Source: Spirochaetaceae bacterium (GTDB lineage Bacteria; Spirochaetota; Spirochaetia; DSM-2461). Taken from it: a stretch of 11,080 bases of DNA. Location of the stretch: positions 1 through 11,080 of the forward strand of contig JAEINM010000094.1 in assembly GCA_016342385.1 (NCBI GenBank). Direction: 5' to 3'. Below are positions 1 through 6,706 of this stretch, one piece after another. The translations under genes were made by a program, and so were the position numbers. The stretch's first letter is position 1. Every line of letters starts with the position of its first letter. The notes under the pieces were generated by a model. The model was not told the DNA's origin, searched no databases, and saw only the letters and a program-made list of their open reading frames with translations.

Positions 1-7
1 ATAATTC

Positions 8-36
8 AGTATTTTCCTGAAATTTTGATAAAACAA
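8..36 (-). promoter_or_regulatory. Predicted leftward promoter for a gene beyond the left edge
   Basis: On the minus strand TTGTTT (36-31) is followed after 17 bases by AATACT (13-8). The xylB promoter has TTGTTT, 17 bases, GATACT at the equivalent place. The -35 box lies in the perfect repeat. The spacer has drifted while the -10 box is kept, which suggests selection on a working promoter. Transcription would start near position 1 and run out of the window. Confidence 0.55.
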
Positions 37-72
37 TGGACAGAAATGACAAAACATACATATTATTGACAT
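26..72. repeat. Left arm of a perfect 47-bp inverted repeat flanking the araC-type gene
   Basis: This segment is the exact reverse complement of 995-1041. After one mismatch at position 73 the match continues for four more bases, through an ATG at 74-76 that mirrors the araC start codon. On the other side, looser similarity extends to the -10-like box near position 8. The right arm is the xylBA control region, so this arm should be the same operator facing left, toward a gene outside the window. It lies about 80 bases past the araC stop codon. Confidence 0.95.
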
Positions 73-73
73 A

Positions 74-157
74 ATGAGAATATTTATTTGTATATGGTAT
101 TGGATAAATCTTCAGGAATATATGAACTTTCCCTTTTCTAGTTCTTATGCTCTTTAA
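74..157 (+). CDS. Doubtful 27-codon ORF after the left repeat arm; possible remnant of an araC start
   Basis: The left repeat arm carries the same promoter-like boxes as the araC start region (TGGACA at 37-42, TATTAT at 61-66, then 7 bases to an ATG at 74). From this ATG a 27-codon frame runs to TAA at 155-157, overlapping the last bases of the convergent araC gene. The product begins MRIFICIWYW and is aromatic and hydrophobic. Its first codons loosely resemble the araC start (MKIL). It has no Shine-Dalgarno sequence and no recognisable domain. It may be the decayed start of a second regulator copy, or simply chance. Confidence 0.2.
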   Translation: MRIFICIWYWINLQEYMNFPFSSSYAL

Positions 158-993
158 GTATTGTTGACGATAGTATGCTTTTTTGAGCCTATGATTTGCC
201 GATAATCGCTGCGATATTGTCTGGGAGATACTCCTGTCTGGTTTTTAAAAACCCTACTGAAATGAAATTCTGAGTAAAAATTCAGCTTTTCCCCAATTTC
301 ATAGATTAATAATGAGTTGGAAATAAGCATAGATGCAGCAGCTTCGATTTTCAATTTAGTGTAATATTTCATAGGAGTTGTTTTCATTTTCTTTTTAAAC
401 AAACGGATGAAATAAGAATCAGTCAGTTTTAATTTTTTGGTTATATCATTGAGAGTTATCTCAGAAAAAATATTATTCTGCATTATCATTAGTGCTTTTT
501 CAATATGTATATTTTCCCTGTCTCCATTGTTCATTTCCTCTGGATTTTCTAAAAGTTGATATAAGAATGACAAGAGTTGGTGAAGCGCTGATTTATTAAG
601 ATTTTTTTTATCTGATAATCCTTTTTCTCGAATCTCTTCAAAAAAGAAACGATAATTAGTTCCAATATTATAATAATTACTATTGTGAAGCTCATCCTGT
701 AGTAGCTTTTCATCATCAGAATCATTTTTTTGTACTTTTAACAGCAGAGCATAATAAGTTATCGGTTTTTTCAGGTTGGTGCTTGTAATAGAATGTTGCT
801 CAAAAGGTCCGGTCAGAAAAAGTGACCCTTTTGAAATATTGTAGGTGCTGCTTCCCGATTGAAATGTTCCTTCTCCTTGAAGGAAATAATGCAGTTCATA
901 TTCATTCTCATAGTGATTATGAATACGGCTGTGCCATTTTACTTCTTTTTCTTCAATCATCTGATAGACAAAAACAACATCTAAAATTTTCAT
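154..993 (-). CDS. AraC-family transcriptional regulator, probable xylose regulator
   Basis: The 279-residue protein has the two-part AraC/XylS layout. An N-terminal cupin-like sensor domain (about residues 20-85, with HNHYENEYELHYFLQGEGTF near the start) is followed by a helical linker and a C-terminal pair of helix-turn-helix units. The first HTH is near 180-202 (LNDITKKLKL, then YFIRLFKKK). The second is near 228-260, ending in FSRVFKNQTGVSPRQYR, the family signature region. It is divergent from xylB and shares a 95-bp control region with it, so activation of xylBA by xylose is the natural inference; the ligand itself cannot be read from the sequence. No Shine-Dalgarno sequence precedes the ATG at 991-993, and a -10-like TATTAT lies 7 bases upstream, so the mRNA may be leaderless. 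An internal ATG at residue 12 is a weaker alternative. No clear terminator follows the gene. Confidence 0.9.
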   Translation of the reverse strand: MKILDVVFVYQMIEEKEVKWHSRIHNHYENEYELHYFLQGEGTFQSGSSTYNISKGSLFLTGPFEQHSITSTNLKKPITYYALLLKVQKNDSDDEKLLQDELHNSNYYNIGTNYRFFFEEIREKGLSDKKNLNKSALHQLLSFLYQLLENPEEMNNGDRENIHIEKALMIMQNNIFSEITLNDITKKLKLTDSYFIRLFKKKMKTTPMKYYTKLKIEAAASMLISNSLLIYEIGEKLNFYSEFHFSRVFKNQTGVSPRQYRSDYRQIIGSKKHTIVNNT

Positions 994-995
994 AA

Positions 996-1036
996 TGTCA
1001 ATAATATGTATGTTTTGTCATTTCTGTCCATTGTTT
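996..1036 (+). promoter_or_regulatory. Candidate XylR/AraC-type operator: two tandem half-sites abutting the xylB -35 box
   Basis: The stretch can be split into two imperfect direct repeats. The first is TGTCAATAATATGTATGTTT (996-1015). The second, 1016-1036, also begins TGTCA and ends TTGTTT, so it runs into the -35 hexamer. Half-sites of about 20-21 bp in direct orientation, the inner one overlapping -35, are the usual arrangement for AraC-family activators such as AraC and XylR. The assignment to the neighbouring regulator is inferred. Confidence 0.5.
1001..1030 (-). promoter_or_regulatory. Predicted araC promoter, giving a nearly leaderless transcript
   Basis: On the minus strand TGGACA (1030-1025) and TATTAT (1006-1001) are 18 bases apart. 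Seven bases separate the -10 box from the ATG at 993, so transcription should begin at or next to the start codon. The whole promoter lies within the right repeat arm and overlaps the xylB operator. Regulator binding could therefore also repress its own gene. Confidence 0.45.
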
Positions 1037-1059
1037 TATCATAGTTCTGGAAAGATACT
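1031..1059 (+). promoter_or_regulatory. Predicted xylBA promoter
   Basis: TTGTTT (1031-1036) and GATACT (1054-1059) are separated by 17 bases, placing the transcript start near 1066, about 23 bases before xylB. The -35 box is poor and the -10 box moderate, as expected for a promoter that needs an activator. The Shine-Dalgarno sequence AAGGA at 1077-1081 lies 7 bases before the ATG. Confidence 0.55.
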
Positions 1060-1088
1060 GAAAACAACATAAGGTTAAGGAATCCGAA

Positions 1089-2579
1089 ATGAAAACAGTA
1101 ATTGGCATCGATTTAGGCACACAAAGCACTAAAATTATTTTTTATGATGTTGTGGATAAAAGGATAGTTGCTGAAGCATCAGCTATGCACAAGATGAATA
1201 GCAGGGGTGATGGAACCAGAGAACAGGAGGCCAGCTGGTGGATTGATGCGGCTATTGAAGCTTTCGCTCAAATAGATAAAGGAATTCGGGACAGTGCCGT
1301 AGCTCTGGGAGTTTCCGGTCAACAGCACGGTTTTGTTCCCATAGATAATCAGGGCAATGTTCTCTATCCGGTTAAACTCTGGTGCGATACTTCCACGGTG
1401 GAACAGTGTCATACCATTAATCAAAATGCCGGTGGCATAGATAGGATAATTGAATCTGCAGGTAATCCCGTTCTGCCGGGTTATACAGCTTCAAAAATAC
1501 TCTGGTTTAAAGAGAACCATAAAAAGTTATATGACAAAATGGAAACCATACTGCTTCCACATGACTATTTGAATTTCAGATTAACAGGAGAAGTAGTCAT
1601 GGAGTATGGTGATGCTTCCGGTACGGCCTTACTCGATGTAAAAAATAGAATATGGAGTGAAGAGATTCTCAAGGCCCTGGATTCGGATAGGGATTTGCGT
1701 GAAGCATTGCCTAATCTTATAAAGGCTCATGAACCAGCGGGATTTGTCAGTTCGGAAGCATCGGAATTATTTGGCATCCCCAAAGGAATTCTTGTTTCAT
1801 CCGGTGGCGGTGATAATATGATTGCTGCCATAGGAACCGGAACAGTAGTTGATGGTCTTATGACCATGAGTCTCGGCACTTCCGGAACTTTATATGGTTA
1901 TTCAGATAAACCGGTAATTGATAAAGAGGGAAATATTGCGGCTTTTTGTTCATCTACTGGTGGTTGGCTGCCTCTCTTATGCACAATGAACTGCACGGTC
2001 TCAACAGAGATTATAAGAAAACTTCTTTCTGTAGATGTAAATAATATTGATAAACTTGCTTCAAAAGCTATGGCTGGAAGCGGGGGACTCATATTGCTTC
2101 CCTACTTCAATGGAGAGAGAACTCCTAACTTCCCCAATGGAAAAGGAACTCTAATAGGCATGGATCTGGAAAATGTTAAAGAGGAAAATCTGATCAGGTG
2201 TTCTATGGAAGCCGCCATATTCGGTATGCGTGTAGGTTTAGAGAGTTTTAAAAAACTAGGATTTAGCCCGAAAGAAATTAATTTAACAGGAGGCGGTTCA
2301 AAAAGTATGAAGTGGAGACAAATTGCTGCAGACATCCTGAAAACTCCAATAATTGTGACAGAGAATGAAGAAGCGGCTGCTCTGGGTGGAGCTCTTCAGT
2401 CTCTATGGGCCTATAACCATATACATGGTGGAGAAAAAGAACTGACTAAATTAATAGCCGATCATTGTAGAGGTTCTGAAGTTCTTCGTTATGAACCCGG
2501 ATCTGATACTGGTGTTTACGATGAAATATTCAGAAAATATATGAAATATATACATGCATTGAGTGCATTGTTTAAATAA
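1089..2579 (+). CDS. xylB: Xylulokinase
   Basis: This enzyme phosphorylates D-xylulose with ATP to D-xylulose 5-phosphate, the second step of xylose use, in the cytoplasm. The 496 residues match the usual FGGY carbohydrate kinase length. Visible motifs are the N-terminal phosphate-binding loop (GIDLGTQSTK, 6-15), SGQQHG (76-81, substrate pocket), GGGDN (239-243, D242 as the catalytic base), LPYFNGERTPNFP (337-349) and the C-terminal FGGY signature beginning GGGSKSMKW at 401. These features, with xylA directly behind, separate it from glycerol, ribulose and gluconate kinases. The start has a good Shine-Dalgarno site (AAGGA, 7 bases). It is the first gene of a xylB-xylA operon, the reverse of the xylA-xylB order in E. 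coli and Bacillus. Regulation is probably by the divergent AraC-type protein. Confidence 0.96.
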   Translation: MKTVIGIDLGTQSTKIIFYDVVDKRIVAEASAMHKMNSRGDGTREQEASWWIDAAIEAFAQIDKGIRDSAVALGVSGQQHGFVPIDNQGNVLYPVKLWCDTSTVEQCHTINQNAGGIDRIIESAGNPVLPGYTASKILWFKENHKKLYDKMETILLPHDYLNFRLTGEVVMEYGDASGTALLDVKNRIWSEEILKALDSDRDLREALPNLIKAHEPAGFVSSEASELFGIPKGILVSSGGGDNMIAAIGTGTVVDGLMTMSLGTSGTLYGYSDKPVIDKEGNIAAFCSSTGGWLPLLCTMNCTVSTEIIRKLLSVDVNNIDKLASKAMAGSGGLILLPYFNGERTPNFPNGKGTLIGMDLENVKEENLIRCSMEAAIFGMRVGLESFKKLGFSPKEINLTGGGSKSMKWRQIAADILKTPIIVTENEEAAALGGALQSLWAYNHIHGGEKELTKLIADHCRGSEVLRYEPGSDTGVYDEIFRKYMKYIHALSALFK

Positions 2580-2628
2580 AATGATAAAGATGCAAGATTT
2601 TGTGTCTGAACAGAAGGAGACAATAAAT

Positions 2629-3945
2629 ATGGCAGATTATTACAGAGGTAATAAAGAATATTTTCCTGGAGTTGGAAAGATAAAATTTGAAGGGAAAGAT
2701 TCAGATAATGATTTGGCCTTTAAATTTTATGATGAGAATAAAATAATTAGTGGTAAAACGATGAAAAAGCATCTGCGTTTTGCAACAGCATATTGGCATT
2801 CTTTTTGTGCCGATGGAAGTGATCCTTTCGGAAATGGCACAATCAGACACCCATGGAAAAATACTGAAGAAAAAGCCGATGCCGCTTTTGAATTTTTTTC
2901 AAAGCTTGGAACTCCATATTATTGTTTTCATGACATAGATGCATCAGAAGATGCCGATTCAATAGCCGAATATGAAGACAATTATAAAAAAACTACAGAG
3001 ATTCTATTGGAGAGGCAAAATGCTACGGGAGTAAAATTACTGTGGAATACAGCTAATGTCTTTTCTCATCCAAGATATATGAACGGGGCCTCGACTAATC
3101 CTGATTTTAGAATCCTTGCCAGAGCAGCGACTCAGGTTAAAGCTTCGCTTGATGCAAATGTTATACTCGGAGGAGAAAACTATGTTTTCTGGGGTGGTCG
3201 TGAAGGGTATTCAACTCTGTTAAACACTAATATGAAAAAAGAACTCAATCATATGGCACAATTTCTCGCTCTTGCCAGAGATTACGGAAGAAAAATAGGG
3301 TTTAAAGGTTCATTCCTGATTGAACCGAAACCAATGGAGCCGACGAAACATCAATATGATGTAGATTCTGCAACTGTAATCGGTTTCCTGAAAGAACATG
3401 GACTGGATAAAGATTTCAAATTGAATATCGAAGCAAACCACGCGACTCTTGCAGGGCATTCTTTTGACCATGAACTGAGAGTTTGTGCTGATGCCGGTAT
3501 GCTAGGTAGTGTTGATGCCAATAGAGGTGATCCTCAAAATGGCTGGGATACCGATCAGTTCCCCACAGATGTTTATGATGCTTTAAAGGCGATGATGGTT
3601 ATTCTTGATGTGGGGGGCCTCGGAACAGGAGGTCTGAACTTCGATGCTAAAGTCAGAAGGAATTCAACAGATTCAGATGATCTTTTTTATGCCCATATCG
3701 GCGGTATGGATACATTTGCTTGTGCCTTGGAGATTGCAGATAAAATTATCAGAGATGGAAAACTGAAAACACGAATGGATAAAAGATATGAAAGTTTTAC
3801 ATTTGGCAAGGGGCTGGAATTTGAACAGGGGAAAATGACTTTGGAGAACCTGAGAGATTATGCCTTACATGATTCCCCTATTAGTCAGGTAAGCGGAAAA
3901 CAGGAACTTATTGAAAATATCATGAATCAATATATGTTTGCGTAA
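2629..3945 (+). CDS. xylA: Xylose isomerase, class II
   Basis: This metal-dependent enzyme interconverts D-xylose and D-xylulose (and D-glucose/D-fructose). From the chosen start the protein has 438 residues, typical for class II enzymes, and the conserved numbering fits: H101 and D104 in CFHDID, E232 and K234 in EPKP, then NIEANHATLAGH and the metal-binding SVDANRGD near 308. VFWGGREGY, near 187, is the other family signature. All catalytic and two-metal-site motifs are intact. The start at 2629 is preceded by AAGGAG (2614-2619, 9 bases away). An upstream in-frame ATG at 2563 would add 22 unconserved residues and overlap xylB, and is rejected. It lies 49 bases after xylB with no terminator between, so the two are co-transcribed. 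Confidence 0.97.
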   Translation: MADYYRGNKEYFPGVGKIKFEGKDSDNDLAFKFYDENKIISGKTMKKHLRFATAYWHSFCADGSDPFGNGTIRHPWKNTEEKADAAFEFFSKLGTPYYCFHDIDASEDADSIAEYEDNYKKTTEILLERQNATGVKLLWNTANVFSHPRYMNGASTNPDFRILARAATQVKASLDANVILGGENYVFWGGREGYSTLLNTNMKKELNHMAQFLALARDYGRKIGFKGSFLIEPKPMEPTKHQYDVDSATVIGFLKEHGLDKDFKLNIEANHATLAGHSFDHELRVCADAGMLGSVDANRGDPQNGWDTDQFPTDVYDALKAMMVILDVGGLGTGGLNFDAKVRRNSTDSDDLFYAHIGGMDTFACALEIADKIIRDGKLKTRMDKRYESFTFGKGLEFEQGKMTLENLRDYALHDSPISQVSGKQELIENIMNQYMFA

Positions 3946-3969
3946 AGATTTCATAGGACTACTGAGAAT

Positions 3970-4024
3970 AAAGACTGGCTGAATGTGAATCAATCAACCT
4001 GTCTTTTTTTGTCTGTTTTTTTTT
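3970..4024 (+). terminator. Rho-independent terminator of xylBA
   Basis: AAAGAC (3970-3975) pairs with GTCTTT (4001-4006). After a T/T mismatch the stem adds GG (3977-3978) with CC (3998-3999), closing a loop of about 19 bases. A long T-rich tract follows (4003-4024). The position, 25 bases after the xylA stop, fits the end of the operon. Confidence 0.65.
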
Positions 4025-4141
4025 ACTAATAAGAGTGTGTGATTCTTTATCCTGAAATTAGGAGAGTTTTTTCTAGGGGGTCATAGAGAATTTTTATATT
4101 AAATACCAAAAACCACCTTAGTGTTGTACTACAATTTAAAT

Positions 4142-5185
4142 ATGTTGCTGGATATATATAAAAATGACAAAAATAAAACTATAGATAATAATTATGCTTT
4201 AAGCCGGGAAAAGAGAATAATTCTGTATTTCATCGCTCCTGTTTTTTTATTATTACATTCTATTGTTGTGTATCTTTTTTCAATTTCAATAGGAACTCAA
4301 GCTGCACTATTCGGAATATTTCTAATATGTATTTATTCATGGTTAACAGGATATATACCTGGAATCATTTTTGCTGTTCTGGCGGGATTCATTTCATCCA
4401 GAATATTGATCTTTCATAATAAGGAGAGTATGGATATTGTCCAGTCGATTTTTGGGCTAATCAGTTACCTGGTAGCTGCAGCTGTATCTGCCTTTATTAG
4501 CAGTATGCACTACTCATTAAAGAATACTAAGAAGGATCTAGAAGAGGAGCATAAAAAAGCACAGCTGCTTTTATCAAATATTTTCCCGGATTCTATTGCA
4601 GAAAGACTAAAAAATGGAGAATCTTTGATCGCAGATCGGTATATTGAATCGACAATACTTTTCTGTGATCTTGTTGGATTTACTCATTTTTCAAGACACC
4701 ATTCTCCTGAGGAAATGGTGAGTGTTTTAGATGAACTGATATCTTCTTTTGACATTCTTTCTGAATCTTATGGTTTGGAAAAGATTAAAACAATCGGAGA
4801 CGCTTATCTGGTTGTATGCGGTCTCCCGGAAAAACGGGAAGATCATGCTGTCGCCATAGCGACAATGGCTTTAGCTATGATCCGTGTTGTGGAGGAGTTT
4901 AACAGTCGCATGGAACTTGATTTAAAAGTAAGAATCGGGATTCACAGCGGACCTGTTATCGGAGGAGTCATTGGTAAGAAAAAATTTACTTTTGATATCT
5001 GGGGAGATACTGTGAACATCGCTTCGAGGCTGGAATCACATGGTATACCCGGAGAAATTCAGGTTTCTCGTGAAACCTATATGCTTTTAAAGGATATTTT
5101 TGATTTTGAGAAAAGAGGTACAATCGAAATCAAGAATGTCGGAGAAGTCAAGACCTGGCTACTGAAAGGGGAAATCGGGAAATGA
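4142..5185 (+). CDS. Membrane-anchored class III adenylate cyclase
   Basis: This protein should make cyclic AMP from ATP at the inner face of the membrane. From the ATG used here it has 347 residues. Four hydrophobic segments (about 26-46, 51-72, 73-90, 102-121) are followed by a charged linker helix and the signalling-helix motif LLSNIFPDSIAERLK (143-157), then a complete catalytic domain (about 170-347). The metal aspartates are D176 (FCDLVGFT) and D220 (TIGDAYL). K216 and D285 (FDIWGDTVN) are the pair that reads adenine, so ATP rather than GTP is predicted. N292 and R296 are the transition-state residues. One domain carries all of them, so it should act as a homodimer. The membrane part has no sensor domain I can name. 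The start is uncertain: GTG at 4121 would add seven residues. Neither start has a Shine-Dalgarno site, but TACAAT (4130-4135) lies 6 bases before the ATG. Confidence 0.88.
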   Translation: MLLDIYKNDKNKTIDNNYALSREKRIILYFIAPVFLLLHSIVVYLFSISIGTQAALFGIFLICIYSWLTGYIPGIIFAVLAGFISSRILIFHNKESMDIVQSIFGLISYLVAAAVSAFISSMHYSLKNTKKDLEEEHKKAQLLLSNIFPDSIAERLKNGESLIADRYIESTILFCDLVGFTHFSRHHSPEEMVSVLDELISSFDILSESYGLEKIKTIGDAYLVVCGLPEKREDHAVAIATMALAMIRVVEEFNSRMELDLKVRIGIHSGPVIGGVIGKKKFTFDIWGDTVNIASRLESHGIPGEIQVSRETYMLLKDIFDFEKRGTIEIKNVGEVKTWLLKGEIGK

Positions 5186-5207
5186 TATCCCGAAAAATAT
5201 TTTCCCC
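5168..5207 (+). other. Hairpin overlapping the cyclase stop codon
   Basis: GGGGAAA (5168-5174) can pair with TTTCCCC (5201-5207), and inside it CGGGA (5176-5180) with TCCCG (5188-5192). The inner loop holds the TGA stop (5183-5185). No T-tract follows directly, so it is not a typical terminator. It could protect or end the cyclase mRNA, or control the small frame starting at 5182. Confidence 0.5.
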
Positions 5208-5232
5208 CCTAGTCTTAATCTGCCCTTGCTAG
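5182..5232 (+). CDS. Candidate 16-codon leader peptide upstream of leuCD
   Basis: An ATG overlaps the cyclase stop (ATGA) and opens a 16-codon frame, MISRKIFSPLVLICPC, ending TAG at 5230-5232. It contains Leu-Val-Leu-Ile in a row (CTA GTC TTA ATC, 5209-5220), the amino acids controlled by branched-chain attenuators. A purine-rich AGGGGA lies 9 bases upstream. These codons lie on the 5' arm of the hairpin at 5210-5246. Chance cannot be excluded because the frame is very short. If translated, it would respond to transcripts coming from the cyclase gene or a promoter inside it. Confidence 0.22.
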   Translation: MISRKIFSPLVLICPC

Positions 5233-5246
5233 TTTAGACAAGACTA
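5210..5246 (+). other. Stem-loop in the leuC leader region
   Basis: TAGTCTT (5210-5216) is complementary to AAGACTA (5240-5246), a 7-bp stem with a 23-base loop. A moderately T-rich stretch (5248-5261) follows. It may act as a weak terminator or attenuator. Its 3' arm overlaps the predicted leuC -35 box, so it could also be an operator-like dyad. Confidence 0.35.
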
Positions 5247-5264
5247 ATTATATTCTTTTATAAG
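5235..5264 (+). promoter_or_regulatory. Predicted leuCD promoter
   Basis: TAGACA (5235-5240) and TATAAG (5259-5264) are 18 bases apart, with the overlapping TTATAA at 17 bases as an alternative. The transcript would start near 5271, leaving about 19 bases before leuC, enough to include its Shine-Dalgarno sequence AAGGA (5279-5283). Confidence 0.45.
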
Positions 5265-5289
5265 GAATAACACTTATTAAGGAAAATCT

Positions 5290-6702
5290 ATGAGTAAAAA
5301 TCTTTTTGAAAAAGTATGGGAAAAGCACAAAGTATCTGAATTATCTGATGGCTCAACTCAGCTTTTTATCGGTACCCATCTCATCCATGAAGTAACAAGC
5401 CCTCAGGCATTTGGCATGCTGGAGGAGAGAGGATTAAAAGTAAAATATCCTCACAGGACCTTTGCCACTGTCGATCACATAGTACCCACGAATGAAACTA
5501 AAGAACCCTATAGCGATCCCCTGGCTCAAAAGATGATTGAGGCCTTAAGAAAAAACACGCAATATCAGGGGATTACTTTTTTTGATACGTCCTCGGGAAA
5601 GCAGGGAATTGTACATGTTGTCGGGCCTGAGCAGGGCATTACCCAACCCGGAATGACAATTGCCTGTGGAGATTCCCATACAAGTACCCATGGAGCTTTT
5701 GGCGCCATTGCTTTTGGGATCGGAACAAGCCAGGTTCGCGATGTATTAGCTACTCAAACTATGAAAATGAATCTGTTAAAAGTAAGGAGAATCAATATCA
5801 ATGGATCCTTAGGTGCCGGAGTAACAGCGAAAGATGTTATTCTCCATATCCTAAAGGAACTGGGAGTTAATGGAGGAACGGGATACGCCTATGAATATGG
5901 TGGTAAGGTCATTGACAACTTTAGCATGGAAGAGCGTATGACTATATGCAATATGTCCATTGAAGGAGGAGCCCGGTGCGGTTATGTGAATCCCGATGCT
6001 AAGACTTTTGCCTATTTAAAAGACCGTCCTTATGCACCAAAAGGGGTTCAATGGGATACAGCGCTGGTAGAATGGAAATCCCTGGTCAGCGCAGAAGATG
6101 CCCATTATGATGATGTTATTAATTTTGAGGGAGCTGATATAAAGCCTACTATAACCTGGGGTATTAATCCCGGTCAGGGAATCCCTGTTGATGAGCCCAT
6201 CCCTACTATAAAATCCCTCCCGGTTGAGTTGCAGAGTAGTGCTAGGGAAGCACTGGAGTATATGGGATTCTCTGAAGGTCAGTCGCTCAAGGGAACCCCC
6301 GTGGATGTTGTTTTTATCGGTTCCTGTACAAATGGTCGCCTAAGTGATTTAAAAGAAGCCGCAAGGGAGATTAGAGGGCGGAAAGTCTCTCCTCATGTCA
6401 CGGCTCTCTGTGTTCCCGGCTCTCAGATTGTTGCCGGGGAAGCTGAAAAATTGGGACTGGACAGGATTTTTACCGAGGCGGGTTTTCAGTGGCGCCAAGC
6501 GGGTTGTTCTATGTGTCTGGCTATGAATCCCGACAAGCTGGTAGGGCGCCAGCTTTGTGCCAGTACAAGTAACAGGAACTTTAAAGGGCGCCAGGGATCT
6601 CCCACAGGGCGAACAATTTTAATGAGTCCTCTTATGGCTGTAGCTGCAGCTGTGACAGGAAAAATCTGTGATGCAAGGGAGCTTTTTAAAGATGAAGGAT
6701 AA
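5290..6702 (+). CDS. leuC: 3-isopropylmalate dehydratase, large subunit
   Basis: With LeuD this isomerises 2-isopropylmalate to 3-isopropylmalate in leucine synthesis. The 470 residues match the long bacterial (E. coli-like) LeuC class rather than the shorter archaeal/homoaconitase-like form. The aconitase-fold signatures are present: CGDSHTSTHGAFGAIAFGIG (126-145), GSCTNGR (344-350) and GCSMC (405-409). C346, C406 and C409 are the three ligands of the [4Fe-4S] cluster, at almost the E. coli positions. The C-terminal CASTSNRNFKGRQG (423-436) is the substrate-phosphate region. The start has AAGGA 6 bases upstream. leuD begins 4 bases after the stop. The cluster makes the enzyme oxygen-sensitive, which suits an anaerobe. 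leuA and leuB are not in this window. Confidence 0.96.
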   Translation: MSKNLFEKVWEKHKVSELSDGSTQLFIGTHLIHEVTSPQAFGMLEERGLKVKYPHRTFATVDHIVPTNETKEPYSDPLAQKMIEALRKNTQYQGITFFDTSSGKQGIVHVVGPEQGITQPGMTIACGDSHTSTHGAFGAIAFGIGTSQVRDVLATQTMKMNLLKVRRININGSLGAGVTAKDVILHILKELGVNGGTGYAYEYGGKVIDNFSMEERMTICNMSIEGGARCGYVNPDAKTFAYLKDRPYAPKGVQWDTALVEWKSLVSAEDAHYDDVINFEGADIKPTITWGINPGQGIPVDEPIPTIKSLPVELQSSAREALEYMGFSEGQSLKGTPVDVVFIGSCTNGRLSDLKEAAREIRGRKVSPHVTALCVPGSQIVAGEAEKLGLDRIFTEAGFQWRQAGCSMCLAMNPDKLVGRQLCASTSNRNFKGRQGSPTGRTILMSPLMAVAAAVTGKICDARELFKDEG

Positions 6703-6706
6703 AACT

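Larger units (their letters stand above)
995..1041. repeat. Right arm of the 47-bp inverted repeat; araC/xylB divergent control region
   Basis: This is the reverse complement of 26-72 without a mismatch. It occupies the first half of the 95-bp gap between the araC start codon (991-993) and xylB (1089). It therefore contains the predicted xylB operator and -35 box, and on the other strand the complete predicted araC promoter. Two such arms in opposite orientation about 920 bp apart could also serve as sites for homologous inversion of the araC gene. That is a possibility, not something the sequence shows. Confidence 0.95.

Noticed and set aside
2563..2628. N-terminal extension of xylA starting at ATG 2563
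   Set aside because: It overlaps the xylB end and adds 22 residues before the conserved start; the ATG at 2629 has AAGGAG and restores the catalytic numbering H101/D104/E232.
3984..3996. TGTGA...TCA resembling a CRP site after xylA
   Set aside because: It lies in the loop of the terminator, downstream of the operon, and the spacing does not fit the CRP consensus.
6491..6592. Three GGCGCC palindromes within about 100 bases of leuC
   Set aside because: They encode Trp/Gly-Arg-Gln in conserved LeuC segments, so coding and codon choice explain them.
6668..6706. Earlier leuD starts inside the leuC end
   Set aside because: LeuD homology begins at 6707, where AAGGA is at ideal spacing; the extra residues have no family counterpart.
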